Shown here: positions 11,291 through 23,199 of the stretch, in pieces | Layout: each line of letters starts with the position of its first letter | Position numbering within the stretch: the stretch's first letter is position 1 | Assembly (NCBI GenBank): GCA_022036555.1 | Contig: CM039119.1 | Span: 39,191,255 to 39,255,254, forward strand | Direction: 5' to 3' | Source of the DNA: Microstegium vimineum | Taxonomy: Eukaryota > Streptophyta > Magnoliopsida > Poales > Poaceae | Length of the DNA stretch: 64,000 bases | Notes under the pieces: generated by a model | Told to the model about the DNA's origin: nothing | What the model saw: only the letters and a program-made list of their open reading frames with translations | Database searches by the model: none | Position numbers and translations under genes: made by a program

Positions 11291-13889
11291 GTAGCCTCCG
11301 AGCATGCGATGCAGTGACGGGTCTGCACCGGAGGCTTCTAAGAGCGTTTATGGTGATTGGCTAAGTTTTTGGATTCCGGTGGGTGCGCGCAAGCGCACCC
11401 GCCGGGTGTAGCCCCCGAGGCCTTAGGGGGATGGTTTTTCCTCCTAAGGGCTTTTATTCGGTCGAGCCTACAGTGTCCGGCCCTTCGTCCTCCTTATGGG
11501 GCAAGGAGAGGAAAAGAGGACTGCTCCGTACGCACAGAGCCAGCGCCTTGCTTTCACGCCAGCCCTGGCACGGGGTGCACTGTTTGACCTGGGCTAGCGT
11601 GTTTCGATTTGACGAATCGGAACTGCGCGGTACTGTCTTTCAGTCAGAGCGTTGCCTGACCAGTCGACGCCGCTCAGTCACGATCGGGATCTGACTGCGC
11701 CCCTCGTGACCAAAAAGTGGGTGTGCCGTGTTTTCCCGTTCGAGGGGTGTTGCAGACGCTCCGCCCTCTTGCGGTCAAACTTTCAAACGACGCGCTCTGG
11801 ACCTGCCATCTATTTGGCCATTTATAGCCCTGCCGCACCCACTCGGAAATAGGCACTGGCGCGCAGTGCGGTTTGATTGGGGGACGCGAGTGTTGTAGCT
11901 TCACGGGCTAGTTGCCGCGTGAGCCCCCTGGTGAGCTATAAATAGGGGCAGCCATCTTTGAGAAGACAAACAGCCTCACAACATGGCTTACCCTTTCTTC
12001 TTTCTCCGAGACCTCGTCGGAGACGCCCTTGATCCGCCTTGCCGAGCGGTCTTTTGAGAGCAAACCGAGATCAGGGGAAGTTCTGCGCTGGAGGAGTCAC
12101 CGTCTCGTGTTATTGGATAGGAGAGATTAGGGGGGTCCTGGAATGCACGCACTCCTTCCCCTTTATCTCATCCTTTGAGACGGTGTTGCCTTCTCGTCGT
12201 CTCCCTTCACAGGGGGCCAAGGATGCGTCTGCTGAAAAAATAGCATGGTTCGCCCGCGTGGTCCTATAAGCCAGACATTCCTTGGCCCTATTGGTGGCGA
12301 CGCCACTGTTGGGAGATGGTGGACCTGCAGGCCGGCGTGTCTGGTCGCGTCGGGGAATGAACGTGACATCGCTGCCCTCCGAGGCCCTAGAAATCAGGCA
12401 GGCATCACCTGCGTGGGAGCGCGGGGTTACCTTGATCCTGCCCGGTTGAGCTTCGTGGTGGTGGTCTTGAACGCCCTCCGGTGCTAGTGAACGCCTTCCA
12501 GAGCCGGCAGGGTATCCCCGAGTCGGGCCGCGTAGTCGACCGCGCAGGTCTTGGTAGTGGCGCTATCACTGTTTTCCCCTGGAGGCAAAACAACGGTAGT
12601 TGGCTTGTTGGGAATTTGCCTGCTAGGCGGCCCTCAGAGCGGCGTCACCTGTATGCGCAGGGCATGAGATGCATGCCCTGTTTTCCTTTCCTTTGGCGCT
12701 TGGTCGGGATCCCCCTTCAGTCCATTGTCTTTTTGTAGTTTGTACGCGGCGTTTGCCTTGTTTGTCCTGTTTCCTAGGGTCCTGGAATGGAATGTAAATT
12801 TTTGCAAGGGTCAGCACATGAAATATGATGTATTTGCTTTCTTACCCATATGTTCCTCTGTCGAGTGAGGTTCATGCGTCCGTCTTCTCCTCACCCGGTT
12901 GCAAGAAACGGGGCAAAGCGCGATGCCGGTCCCCGAGTCTTTACTTGGAGTAAAGAAATTGTCTCGGGGTCGTATCATCTTTTGTGCGTTCCCCGCGCAT
13001 CTCTCCGTGAGAAGGGGGAATATGAGCCGGATCATGCTATCCTCGAGGCAGACGAACCATGGATGCTCGTCGAGCTGATATCGAGCAAACTTGAGTGGGG
13101 TGCTGGTTCCCATTCGATAGGGTTCCTACTCGTGGCCCATGTCGCGGCTCACCCCAAATTGGTTTCATCTAGTACCCGGGTCCGTTCGACGGGTCCCAGG
13201 GGCCCGGCGCCTTCCTCCGAGGTAATACCATGAACCAATCATCCAAGATGGACTCAAATACGAAATCTAGAAATGACCTTAGCATCCGGTCGCTAGGTTA
13301 ATGACCGCCTAGTGTGTCCATTTCCTATTCGCCCCTCGCTCTGTTGTCCTGAGTGGGCTGTTTCGAACCCCGCTAGGTCGGCCTCCGTATCTCTGGACCG
13401 TAGTGGGCCGTCGGGGCGTCTATAGCCATTATCCATTTGTCTTACCTGGGCCCATAGGCCATCCCTGTTGGTGGTGGCGCGTGGACATCCATCCGATCTC
13501 TGCGTACGTCAGCTGAGCTAGGTCGGAAGTCAGCCTGAGCCATGCCTGCGCTTGAGGGTGAGTGCCCCTGGGCCTGAGTGGTTTCCGCCACCTGCATGGT
13601 CTCAGACGTTCCTGCGAAGAACAGAAAACTTTTTGCGGATAGGGAGAGATTTTGAGTGGGAATGGTGCCAAAGCGGGGTCGACGGCTCCCCGGGAGGAGG
13701 TCTGAGCGAGGCGAGATTTTTTGGAGAAAAACGGGGGATGTGTCCCCTTCCCCAGCCCCCGAGCGAGATGTGGACCGTGAGTTGGGGCGCGTCTTGCTCA
13801 GCGTTCGGGTCGCGCGCCGCTTGCGTCGCACATATCGGATCTTTTAAAGGAAAGATACATGCGTATACGTATGATTCGAGGGGAAATAC
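11291..13889 (-). other. 3' noncoding region of the gypsy element
   Basis: This 2.6-kb region lies between the pol stop (13890-13892 on the minus strand) and the 3' LTR. Open frames on both strands are short and lack known domains. A long 3' region is usual for Tat-like elements. A weak purine-rich stretch next to 11291 (minus strand ...CGGAGGCTAC) would be the polypurine tract. A TATA-like 'tataaatagggg' occurs near 11938 on the plus strand. Confidence 0.55.
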
Positions 13890-14961
13890 TTAGGGATAAA
13901 AGCGACGTAGATTTTTGATGTTCCAGCCGTTGGAGAAAACCTGGCTGTCCGGTCTTATGGTGGCGATCTTGTAGCTTACAGGTCGGAGGACCTCCGCCAC
14001 GACATATGGCCCTTCCCACGGCGGCGTGAGCTTGTGCTTGTCTTTGTTGCTCTGCTTGAGCCGAAGCACCAGGTCACCGACATTGAACTCGCGCTTTCGG
14101 ATGCGACGATCATGGTACCTCCTCAGGGCCTGCTAGTACTTTGCAGAGTATAGGAGGGCGATGTCCCTTGCTTCATCTAGCTGATCCATGGCATCCTCCA
14201 TGTTCGCTTGGTTGCCTTCTTCGTCATAGGCCTTTACCCGTGGCGAGCCATACTCTAGGTCGGTCGGGAGCATGGCCTCCGCCCCGTAGAGCATGAAGAA
14301 TGGGGAACAGCCGGTGGCTCTGCTTTGAATTGTCCTGAGGCTCCAGAGGACGGCTGGGAGCTCCGCGACAAAATGGCCTCCGAACTTTTTGAGCCAGTTG
14401 AAAATCCTCGGTTTTAGCCCGTGGAAGATCATCCCGTTAGCACGCTCGACCTGCCCGTTCGTTTGGGGGTGCGCGACAGCCGCCCAGTCTACACGGATTT
14501 GATTCCTGTCAAAAAAGTCCAGGAACCTCTTCCCGGTGAACTGGGTGCCGTTGTCGGTGATGATCGTGTTGGGTACTCCGAACCGATGTATTATGTCCGT
14601 GAAGAATATGACTGCTTGTTCTGATTTGATCTGGGCAAGGGGGCGCACCTCGATCCACTTTGAGAACTTGTCGATGGCGATGAGCAAATGGTCGAAGCCC
14701 CCGAGCGCCCTGTGCAGGGGCCCCACCAAGTCCAGGCCCCAAACCGCAAAAGGCCACGTGAGGGGGATGGTCTGCAGTGCTTGTGCGGGCAGGTGAGTCT
14801 TCTGGGCGTAGAACTGGCACCCTTCGCAGGCGCGCACCAGCTCCGTGGCGTTTGCCACAGCCATTGGCCAATAGAAACCTTGGCGGAAAGCCTTTCCGAC
14901 GATCATGTGGGGGGCACGTGGTGCTCGCAGTCCCCTGCTGTATATCCTCCAGCAGACTCAC
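13890..14961 (-). pseudogene. Gypsy integrase (pol C-terminus), broken
   Basis: The frame 14133-14906 reads a zinc-finger tail (CEGCQFYAQKTH), then the catalytic core with D in WGLDLVGP, D in ITDNGTQF and E in TNGQVERANG. A stop (TAG, 14133-14135) splits off a C-terminal domain that continues in frame to TAA at 13890-13892 and holds a WEGPYVV motif of the GPY/F type. At the N-side a frameshift near 14905-14930 separates the LLEDIQQG part of the H2C2 zinc finger. The catalytic residues survive but the protein is interrupted. Confidence 0.88.
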
Positions 14962-15958
14962 ACCCTACTCAATGGGGATGCAACGTTGCAGGACCCCCGT
15001 AGGGCTGCGCCTGTAGAGTTCTTGGTCGACGATGACGAAGGACTTGGCACATCGCGCGATGCGACATGCCTTGTTTCTGTCGGCCGGAAGGTGCTCCCGG
15101 ATTAACCAGTCCAGGATGGGGATTCTCTAGTCGGGGAGGGGATCGTCGTTGCCGTCCGGCGTGTCGTCCACGCCGCTTCGTACTTCTTTGACGTCCATGA
15201 CCTCCGCCGCGGATGTCTCTGGAGCCTCGGCACCGGGATCCACGCGCCAGGTGAAGGAGGGCTTCTGCAGATCGCTGGCGAAAACTCCGGGCGGAACCGC
15301 TTCCCGACCGGAAGCCAGCTTTGCGAGCTCGTTCGCCGCCTCATTGTACTTTCTAGCGACGTAGTTTGAGTTTCAGGCCATCAAACTTCTCTTCCAGGCG
15401 ACGGACCGCCTGGCAATACGCCGCCATCTTGGGCTTGTGGCAGCTTGACTCCTTCATGACCTGTTCGACTACGAGCTGGGAGTCGCCCCGCGTGTCAAGT
15501 CTTTTGATGCCTAGTTCCGTTGCTATGTGCAGCCCGTTCACCAGGGCCTCGTATTCTGCAACGTTGTTGGACGCCGGGAAAAATATACGGATCATGTACT
15601 TGAGCTGGACCCCGAGCGGGAAGACGAAGACCAGGCCGGCGCTGGCGCCGGTCTTCATCAGTCACCCGTCGAAATACATGACCCAACACTCCTGGTTCTC
15701 CAACGTCGGAGGCAACTGGATTTTGGTCCATTCGGCGACGAAGTCCGCGAGAACCTGGGATTTGAGGGCCGTCCGCAGCGCATAGGAGATGAATTCTCCC
15801 ATGAGTTCGAGCCCCCACTTCGCCACTCGCCCCGTAGCCTCGCGGCTCTGTATCACCTCCCCGAGGGGGTAAGATGACACGACGGTGACGTGATGGCTGT
15901 CGAAGTAGTGGGCCAATTTTTTTCACGTGATCAGGACCACGTAAAGGAGCTTCTAGAT
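14962..15958 (-). pseudogene. Second RNase H-like domain and linker of gypsy pol, broken
   Basis: The minus-strand frame continues from RT after three closely spaced stops: TAG 15959-15961, TAG 15953-15955 and TGA 15923-15925. It then reads a connection region (SSYPLGEVIQSREATGRV). A stop at 15662-15664 precedes an RNase H-like domain with KTGASAGLV, an acidic NVAEYEALVNG and GDSQLVVEQV, typical of the extra RNase H of Tat elements. TAG at 15353-15355 and a shift near 15360 move the rest to another frame (ARKYNEAANELAK) as far as 15129. Confidence 0.8.
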
Positions 15959-18016
15959 CTAAGGGTACTTGGTTTTAGTCTCGGATAGTACTTCGCTGAT
16001 GAAGTACACTGGGCGTTGGACTTTTAGTGCGTGGCCCTCTTCCTCTCTTTTGACGACAATGACGACGCTCACCACCTGGGTGGTGGCGGCAATGTATAGA
16101 AGGAGAGCCTCGCGTTCCATCAGTGGGACGAGTATGGGAACGCTCGTGAGGATCACCATGAGGTTGTCCAGGGCCTCCTGCGCCTCGGAGGTCCAAGTGA
16201 AATGTTCCGTCTTCTTGAGGAGCCGGTAAAGGGGGAGGCCTCGCTCGCCGAGGCGTGAGATGAAACGGCTCAGGGATGTGAGGCACCCCATGACCCATTG
16301 CACCCCCTTTACATTGCGAATCGCCCCCATATTGGCGATGGTGGAGATTTTTTTGGGGTCGACCTCGATGCCACGCTCGGAGACAATGAATCTAAGGAGC
16401 ATGCCTCGTGGCACCCCAAACACGCACTTCTCAGGGTTGAGTTTGACGCGCTTGAGTTTCAAGGCTTCGAACGCCGTCTCGAGGTCGGTGACAATGGTTT
16501 CCGGCTGTTTGGATTTTACTACGATGTCATCCACATATGCCTGTATGGTCCTCCCGATGAGGTTCTCAAAAACCAAGCGCATGCACCGCGGGTACGTGGC
16601 CCCCGCGTTTCTGAGGCCGAATGACATGGTGACAAAGCAAAAGGAGCCAAACGGCGTGATGAAGGATGTCGCAAGCTGGTCGGACTCCTTCATCTGAATT
16701 TGATGATAACCGGAGTATGCATCTAGGAAAGAAAGCGTTTCGCACCCCAAGGTGGAATCGACGATCTGATCAATGTGTGGCAGGGGGAATGGATCTTTGC
16801 CGCATGCCTTGTTCAGGATAGTGTAATCTACACACATTCTCCACTTCCCGCTCTTCTTCTTAACTAGTACTGGATTGGACAACCATTCGGGATGGAATAC
16901 CTCTTTGATGAATCCGGTCACCAGAAGCTTGTGGAGCTCCACTCCGATGGCTCGCTGCTTCTCCTCGTCGAAACGGCATAGGCGCTGCTTCACCGGCCGG
17001 GCGCCGGGTTGGATCCTCAGGGCGTGCTCGGCTACATCTCTCGGTATGCCCGGAACGTCCGAAGGGCTCCACGCAAACATGTCGCCATTGGCGCAGAGAA
17101 AATCGATGAGTGCCGATTCCTGCTCTGGATTCAGGGAGGCGCTGATGCGCAGTACTCGGGCGTCTCTACCGGATGGGTCCAGGGGGATTTCCTTTACTCC
17201 CTCCAGAGGCGTAAAGTTTCCCGCACCCTTGGAGTCGATCCTTTCCTCGCTCGCCGCTTCGGCCGCCGCCGCTAGCTCCAAGCATCGTACCTCGGCCATG
17301 GCGTTTTCGCAACTGTCCACGTCGCATTGGTACGCTTCCTTGAGCTCGGAGGTGACCGTGATGACGCCGCATGGTCCCGACATCTTGAGCTTGAGGTAGG
17401 TGTAGTTGGGGATGGCCATGAACTTCGCGAAATATGGCCTCCCTAGTACCGCGTGGTACGCCCCACGATAAGCCACGACCTCGAAAGTGAGGAGCTCGCT
17501 CCGGAAGTTATTCGACTCCCTGAATGTCACGAGCAAGCCGATTTGCCCCATGGGCAGGACTCGCTTTCCGGGGACGATTCCCAGAAAAGGAACCCCCTCC
17601 AGTCGGAGCTTCTTCCTGCGTATCTTCAGGGCCTCGAAGGCATTGTAGTACATGATGTTGAGGCTGCTGCCCCCGTCCATCAGTACCTTAGTGAAGCGCA
17701 CGTCCCCAATGATCGGGTCCACGATGAGTGGATAACGACCTGGCTGAGGAACGCGGCTCGGGTGGTCGTCTCGACTGAACGTGATGTCAAACTCCGACCA
17801 GTCGAGGAAAATTGGAGTTGCCGGGGCGGCTGTGAAGACCTCGCGATGCTCCTGCTCCTGCCGACGCTTGCAGTCGTTGGCCTCAGAACTACCGAAGATC
17901 ATGAGGCACTTGTATACGTGGGGGTAGGAGTCTTCGCCCCCGTCCCTGTCCTGGCCCTCCGGCCGCTTTGGCTGGTCGTCCTTGTCAAGAGCGGCTTTGA
18001 AGTACCTGGCCATCAT
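15959..18016 (-). pseudogene. Gypsy pol: aspartic protease, RT and RNase H start
   Basis: An uninterrupted frame of 685 codons. From the N-terminus it shows a protease region (VLMDGGSSLNIMY near residue 110, the DGG variant common in this clade), RT palm and fingers (FPLPHIDQIVD, SGYHQIQM, FGLRNAGATY), the catalytic YVDD near residue 500 and the start of RNase H (FTWTSEAQEALDNL). Gag overlaps by four bases in another frame at 18013-18016. It ends at the stop cluster near 15959. RT motifs look intact, unlike the rest of the element. Confidence 0.9.
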
Positions 18017-18994
18017 TTCACACTCCTAGAGTGTGTGTTTGACCGGTCCGTTGTGATACGGGCATGGCTTGGTGAGCATGTCGTCGAACTTGCCCCCCTT
18101 CTTCCCGCCCTGGGGACGGGGGTCTTGCAATCTGCTGCCACGACCACGTTGTCACCATTGCCACGTTGCGGCTTGCCCTTCTTCTTGTTCCTGTTCTGGG
18201 CGCGGTTGGAGCCGCCTTCTCCGGCGTCCCCCACGTCCTTGCCCTTCCCCTTGTCAGGGTGGAAGATTGCACCTACTGCCTCTTCGCCCGAAGCATAGCT
18301 CGTGGTGATGTCGAGGAGTCGCTCGGTGGTGCGAGGGTTGTTGCGACCCAGCTCGTGGACCAGCTGTTTGCTAGTGGTGCCCACGAGAAACGCCCCGACC
18401 ACGTGCGCATCGGCCGCGGTCGGGAATTTCGTGCACTGCAGGGAGAAGCGGCGGATGTAGTCCCGGAGGGACTCGTCCGCCTTCTGCCTGTAGCTACGGA
18501 GGTCCCAGGGATTCCCCGGGCGCGTGTACGTGCCCTGGAAGTTCCCTATGAAAGCCCGCCGCAGGGAGCTCCACCCATCAATGGTGTTGGGGGGTAGGTG
18601 CTCGAACCAAGTGCGAGTCGAGTCCGAGAGGTGGAGCGGAAGGCTGCGGATGATGAACTCATCATCGTCTGCGCCGTCGGCCTGGCTGGCGAGGCGGTAG
18701 TCATCGAGCCAGAGCCCGAGGTTCATTTCCCCGGAGTACCGGACAATGTTGGAGGGTTGCCGAAGACGTTGTGGCCGAGGTGTGTGTGCGGATGCAGTGA
18801 ATGTAGGCCAAAGGGCCCGGCGGCTCCGGCGTTGGAGGCCGGTCTTCGTCGCTGTCATAATGGCCACCACGACGGACGTGGTAACCCCTGCTTACGCCGT
18901 CCTGCTTGGCGTGCTTGCGCGCATCGAGCGTGTCGCGCACGTCACGCTTGTCACCCACGCGAGCGTGAACCGTCAGGCGTCGGCATTCGCCCAT
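18013..18994 (-). pseudogene. Gypsy gag, frameshifted
   Basis: The frame ending at 18013 contains a retrotransposon gag core (NIVRYSGEMNLGLWLDDYRLA, SWSSLRRAFIGNFQG-like segments, SLRDYIRRFSLQCTKFP) and a Lys/Gly-rich tail (KKKGKPQRG). The N-terminal part (GHYDSDEDRPPTPEPPGP) is in a second frame, 18701-18994. One frameshift near 18790-18810 therefore splits gag. No intact CCHC knuckle was seen. It would form the particle core. Confidence 0.8.
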
Positions 18995-19044
18995 CGTGGC
19001 AGCCTAATGAACAGATCCTCGCGCGTCGTTAAGCGCTGGGTCGG

Positions 19045-19804
19045 TGTTGGTATTTCTTATGACTATTGGATAAATCCGCAAGCGCACAGATTATACCGAT
19101 GTAGCACTTCATCGGGAGTATTCCAGGTATCGTATTTTCCACAGGGAACGGGTAGTGATCTAACTAGGAATATGGATATGTCCTATGATGGATCAAGGGA
19201 GACTATGATAACTGGGTTGAGAGGTTCGATATAGCAAAGATATCTAACAAGGTATGGCTAGTTATACTAGCTTTATCAGCCCTTCTCTTGCAGGAGGCGA
19301 TGGGATAGATCAGTAAGAGATATAACTCCGACCGGACCGCACCATCATGTTGTATTGAAGCCCTACCTTTTAAGAACTTATCTGACACGCGTGGTGGAAT
19401 ACAAAGGCTAGATAGAGTTGTCACTTTCTACTAGCATCCACGAACAATCCACGCGATAAGTGGTTTACAAAGGTAAGATCTAGTCTAGACACCACGTCTA
19501 CACTATTCTTACTACTTTAACCCCACGTTAAGGCTAAAGCACTCTACTTAAAGTAAAGCGATGAACAAGTAGGAAAAGGTGTATAATAGCTAACCCAGAC
19601 TTAGAATATCAAATACTATAAAGAACTCGGAACAAGTCACTTACAAGAGCTGAACTTACAAGAGACTCGCATCCACCGAGGAAGAACTCCGGAGAGGATT
19701 CCCGACAGGCCCGGGGCTTTCTCCAGAAGACCTTCCTCACTCTCCTCCAACTAGCATAGCACTATTAGAGAGCTCCGCTAAGAGACTAAGGAGTAGTTGT
19801 CACA
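19045..19804 (-). repeat. LTR-like block inserted in the gypsy leader
   Basis: On plus it runs TGTTGGTATTTC to AGTTGTCACA, 760 bp, with TG...CA ends. It separates gag from the leader ORF. Its minus-strand end shares a phrase (ggtataatctgtgcgcttgc) with the solo LTR at 59189-60833, so the two belong to related gypsy LTR families. No clean target duplication is visible (GTCGG left, CCCAG right), so it may be a recombination product rather than a simple solo LTR. Confidence 0.55.
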
Positions 19805-20008
19805 CCCAGTTTTAAAGACAAAACGGGATGCAATAATCTTATGTGTGCCCACGGTTACCTCGGAAGATGTCATGGGGCGACGGAGGACCAAGTCGGCCCC
19901 CTGCCCATGGCACTGGAAGTCCAGGCTACCAAAACGAACGATGGAGCCTGGCACGAAATCGATGCGACGAGGTGCCATCTGAAGCTCGAAAATACGGGTG
20001 ACACGCAA
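19805..20008 (-). other. Short leader ORF of the gypsy element
   Basis: An ATG-started minus-strand frame (start at 20008; a second ATG, MAPRRIDF, lies a few codons on) begins about 25 bases after the 5' LTR and reads into the LTR-like block at 19804. It has no recognised domain. It could be the original gag start or a leader ORF cut off by the insertion. Confidence 0.4.
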
Positions 20009-20012
20009 AGTC

Positions 20013-20032
20013 CCCCTACCTGGCGCGCCAAC
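20013..20032 (-). promoter_or_regulatory. Primer binding site of the gypsy element
   Basis: Directly inside the 5' LTR the minus strand reads gttggcgcgccaggtagggg. A TGGCGC start right after the LTR is the expected position and form for a tRNA primer site. The tRNA was not identified. Confidence 0.6.
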
Positions 20033-21219
20033 TGTCGGTGTCTAAAATGGCGGGGTCTAGACAGCCAACGAGTAAATTTCTAAGCGTGTCGGAGATCGAA
20101 TGGTTGCGCTAGGATGACACAAGGATGTATACTGGTTCGGGCACGAACGCCCTACGTCTAGTTCGTTGCGAGGTCGTGTTACCCAGCGCGGGGGGTGCTC
20201 GTAAAGGGGAGCTACAAGCAATGGAGAGAGGGAAGCAGGTTCCTAGGTCTCGTGCGTATGAGGTTCTTGGTTCTAGTGTGTGTTCGCGTGAATGCGAATT
20301 AGCGTGTGTGGATCAGAGTGTCAAGAGAGAGGGATGAGGGTCCATTATCCCCCTTTATACATAGGGAGAGACGGTGGAGTACAGTAGAGAGAGAAAGGTA
20401 ACGTGGGCCCGTATGGGCTACTGACTTGGGAGCGCCCTGGCTTCTGTTCGCCTTCCTTCCCGGGGAAAACTGCGCTTGTAGGCACGTCGTCTGGGTCTTG
20501 TTCGTCCTTGATGGAGTTGTAGCCATGCGCCTCGTAATCGGGAACATCACTATTCCCCGATTAGGGCATGGGTGGAGGTTGGCAGCACAGGGTCAGGCAC
20601 CCCGCGTTCCGTCGTACAGGGCTGAGAACGCCCTAATTCCTGTTCAAGCGTCCGCCGGGAGCATGGTGTGTGTCAATCGGTGGTTAGGTAGCACAGGGGC
20701 TTGTACCGCAGGGAGTGCACGGGGGCAGACATGGCAGTTCATGCCTTGGTACCCCATCCCTGAGGACAAGTAGCACTGTGGACCTTTTGACTATAGGCTA
20801 GGGCAACACGGGTCGGCTGTGGCAGCGGTGCCCTTGGGAGAGGACGATGTCATGGGGTGTGGTCACACTAGCTCGGGCGAGGCGGAGGAGCCCCCGAGGG
20901 TTTGTGCATCACGGATGACATCATCCTTGCTCGGACAAGGCGGAGTGGCCTCCGAGGGCGGGTGCGCCACGGATGACATCACCCGAGCTCGTACGAGGCG
21001 GAAGATCCTCCGAGGGTAGATGGCGTCACGGATGACGTCACCCTAGCTCGGACGAGGCGGAAGAGCCCCCGAGGGAGTGCTGCTGTCTTGTTTGGTTGAG
21101 GCGGAGAGCCCCCGAGGGTAATGACGCCACCCTGGCTCGGGCGAGACGGAGAGCCCTCGGGGATGATTTTGTTTTTGCGAAGCGCAGTGTTAGGGTTCCC
21201 TATTCTCAGGTATCCGACA
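20033..21219 (-). repeat. 5' LTR of gypsy element (1187 bp)
   Basis: Partner of 10089-11290, with the same TGTCGGTG...CCGACA ends on plus. It lacks the 26-bp duplication. On the minus strand it is upstream of gag and would carry the promoter. Confidence 0.92.
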
Positions 21220-21232
21220 ATAACATACTTCC

Positions 21233-21413
21233 TATATTTTGGTAGCAAAATAGTAGAATTCTTATAGTGTTTTAAATAGTAATAAAATACTATCATTAGT
21301 TATAGCACATGGGAATCTCACTAGGATACATTTAGTAAAAAAATTATACTAAATTTTAACTACCAAAACACTAGAAGAACCCCACCTTACTAGGAGAAGT
21401 TGAATATTCTGGT
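21233..21413. mobile_element. MITE, same family as 36278-36466
   Basis: It shares 'caaaatagtaga.ttct', 'agtgtttta.atagtaataaaa.actatca' and 'aactaccaaaacactag.agaa' with the copy at 36278-36466. It lies ten or so bases from the gypsy right target duplication. The ends of this copy are worn. Confidence 0.65.
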
Positions 21414-21596
21414 TTTGTTTGTTTTGTAAATATATGATGTGTTAGAAAGTGTGATGTCATCATGTCAACTAAGGTTTAGCATAAACTTATATGTGGTGCA
21501 TATTGTAGATGTAAACTACAGATAGCAAGAAAAGCGGAAAGCCAGAAATTTGACAGAACATTAGCTGGATATTTAGTAGGAAATAAATTCATGGTG

Positions 21597-21930
21597 CCAC
21601 ATAAACTATGGCACGGTTTAGTTCCATGACTAAACTTTAGTCCCTATTACATCGGATGTAGACTACTTATAAAACTAATTACATAGATTGAGGCTAATTT
21701 GTGAGACGACTCTATTAAACCTAATTAGTTCATGATTTGATAATGTGGTGCTACAGTAAACATGTGTTAATCACGTATTAATTAAGATTAATAGATTTCG
21801 AAAAATAGTTATGGCTTATGTAATTAGTTTTATAATTAGCCCATATTTAGCCCTCCTAGTTAGTATATGAATATCCAACGTGACATGGACTAAACTTTAG
21901 CCCTTGGATCAAACAACCACTATATGTAGT
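21597..21930. mobile_element. MITE with GACTAAACTTTAGTC-type ends
   Basis: Inverted ends are built on 'gactaaactttagtcc', with internal 'attaaacctaattagttcatgat' and 'gtgctacagtaaac'. The copy at 29951-30260 shares this layout. This is a common grass MITE type. Superfamily not assigned. Confidence 0.6.
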
Positions 21931-22117
21931 TCATGTTGTCAATTGTATAGGTACTCCTCGACGCTTCTTGCTCCATAGGGAAGCATCTTAAGTCATGTCT
22001 TCAACACAAATCTAGACTATCTTTGAATAAGGAGACAGTCGTGATTCCCATGTCCTCGAACACCTTCTTTGGAAAAGCTGAGCCTATTATTAACTCACCA
22101 AAACTGTCTCTAGGAAG

Positions 22118-22815
22118 TTGGGTTGTTGCAGAAGCATCACCTTCTATGTGAGGAGGCAAGGTGCGAAATGGAGCCAAATAATAGATCAATTTTGTAATAT
22201 CTATTGGATGATCTTTCCAACAAATGAAAATATGGAAGATGAAATTGTATGGAAATGGACGCCAGATGGGCTATATAACACGCCGAGTGCTTACCTAATA
22301 CAGTTTAACGGAACTTTCAGCAGGATGAATCTAACTCCAATCTGGAAAGCCCACGCAATACCGAAGTGTCGGTTCTTTGCCTGGACCTTGTTACATAGGA
22401 AGATCCTAACGGCAAACAACCTTCTCAAACGAGGTTGGACACAACAATCCGAATCGGACTGCAAATTATGCGACCAGGTATTAGAAACACCGACACATCT
22501 TTGCAAGGATTGCCCATACACAAAGACGGTGTGGAACTACATTAAATAGTGGTACAATCTGGGTTGCCTCAATTCGTTAAATGAGGCCGGCTCAAAACAT
22601 TCTTATTGGTGGAAATGTCGACGCAAAATCAGAAAGAACGAACGTAAGAAGGTGGATGGCATATTTGTCTACTTCTGGTGGAACGTATGGAAGGAGAGAA
22701 ATCGAAGAATTTTTCAACACAAACAATTGCAACCACTGCAAGTAGCCTCTCTATGCAAGGATGATATTTCACAATACCAACTAGCAAAAGCGTCAAGAGT
22801 ACAAGACTTCCACTA
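22118..22815 (+). pseudogene. LINE ORF2 C-terminus with RT zinc-binding domain
   Basis: The frame reads the zf-RVT type pattern: VWKWTPDGLYNTPSAY, then WKAHAIPKCRFFAWTLLH, LLKRGW, a C-x2-C pair (CKLCDQ) and ETPTHLCKDCPYTKTVW. An in-frame TAG at 22547-22549 is followed by more of the same protein (FVYFWWNVWKERNRRIFQ) to a stop at 22813-22815. This region of ORF2 binds nucleic acid during target-primed reverse transcription. It is a dead fragment. Confidence 0.8.
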
Positions 22816-22890
22816 GAACAACAGCGGGGAGAATAAAAACTATGGTCTGACTACGCATTGCAAAGACACAAGGAATGACCTGGTCCGCCC

Positions 22891-23199
22891 TCAATCGGTG
22901 GAATCATCGGAGGGTCCGCCAGCAATAGCCAGGGTGGGCTCCTCGATGACGACGGTGCAGAGGGCGAAGCGGATAGGCACGGACCAACACAGGGACATCC
23001 GGGCCACCAGTCCGCGCGCGGCGAGGCGGACATCCGGGGCCGCCGCCATATCGCCCTTGCCGCGGCGCATGGAAGTCTCAGCAGTTGCGCTGTCACTCAT
23101 GGCGACAGCGGCGCAAGAAGCGGCGAAGGACGGAAGGAGAGCAGGCGGAGTTTTGTTGCGGATGAGTGAGGACTCAAGCAAATACTCGATGGAGGACAA
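22891..23199 (-). other. GC-rich ORF inside the LINE tail, unrecognised
   Basis: A 102-codon minus-strand frame, Ala/Ser-rich, in a GC-rich island between the LINE coding end and its poly(A). I do not recognise the product. It may be host sequence carried in the LINE 3' region or chance openness in GC-rich DNA. Confidence 0.25.

Larger units (their letters stand above)
10089..21219 (-). mobile_element. Ty3/gypsy retrotransposon, Tat-like, nearly full length but dead
   Basis: Two LTRs in the same orientation (10089-11290 and 20033-21219) flank gag-pol read on the minus strand. Flanking five-mers ATAAT and ATAAC form a target duplication with one transition. The minus-strand order is 5' LTR, primer binding site, leader ORF, gag, protease/RT/RNase H, a second RNase H-like domain, integrase, a 2.6-kb 3' region and the 3' LTR. 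RT before integrase defines Ty3/gypsy. The second RNase H domain and the long 3' noncoding part fit the Tat lineage. The first 71 bases of the two LTRs differ at four sites, all transitions. Stops and frameshifts disable it. Confidence 0.9.

Noticed and set aside
17453..18298. Plus-strand frame of 281 codons over the gypsy element
   Set aside because: Antisense of gag and protease; the minus strand has all family motifs.
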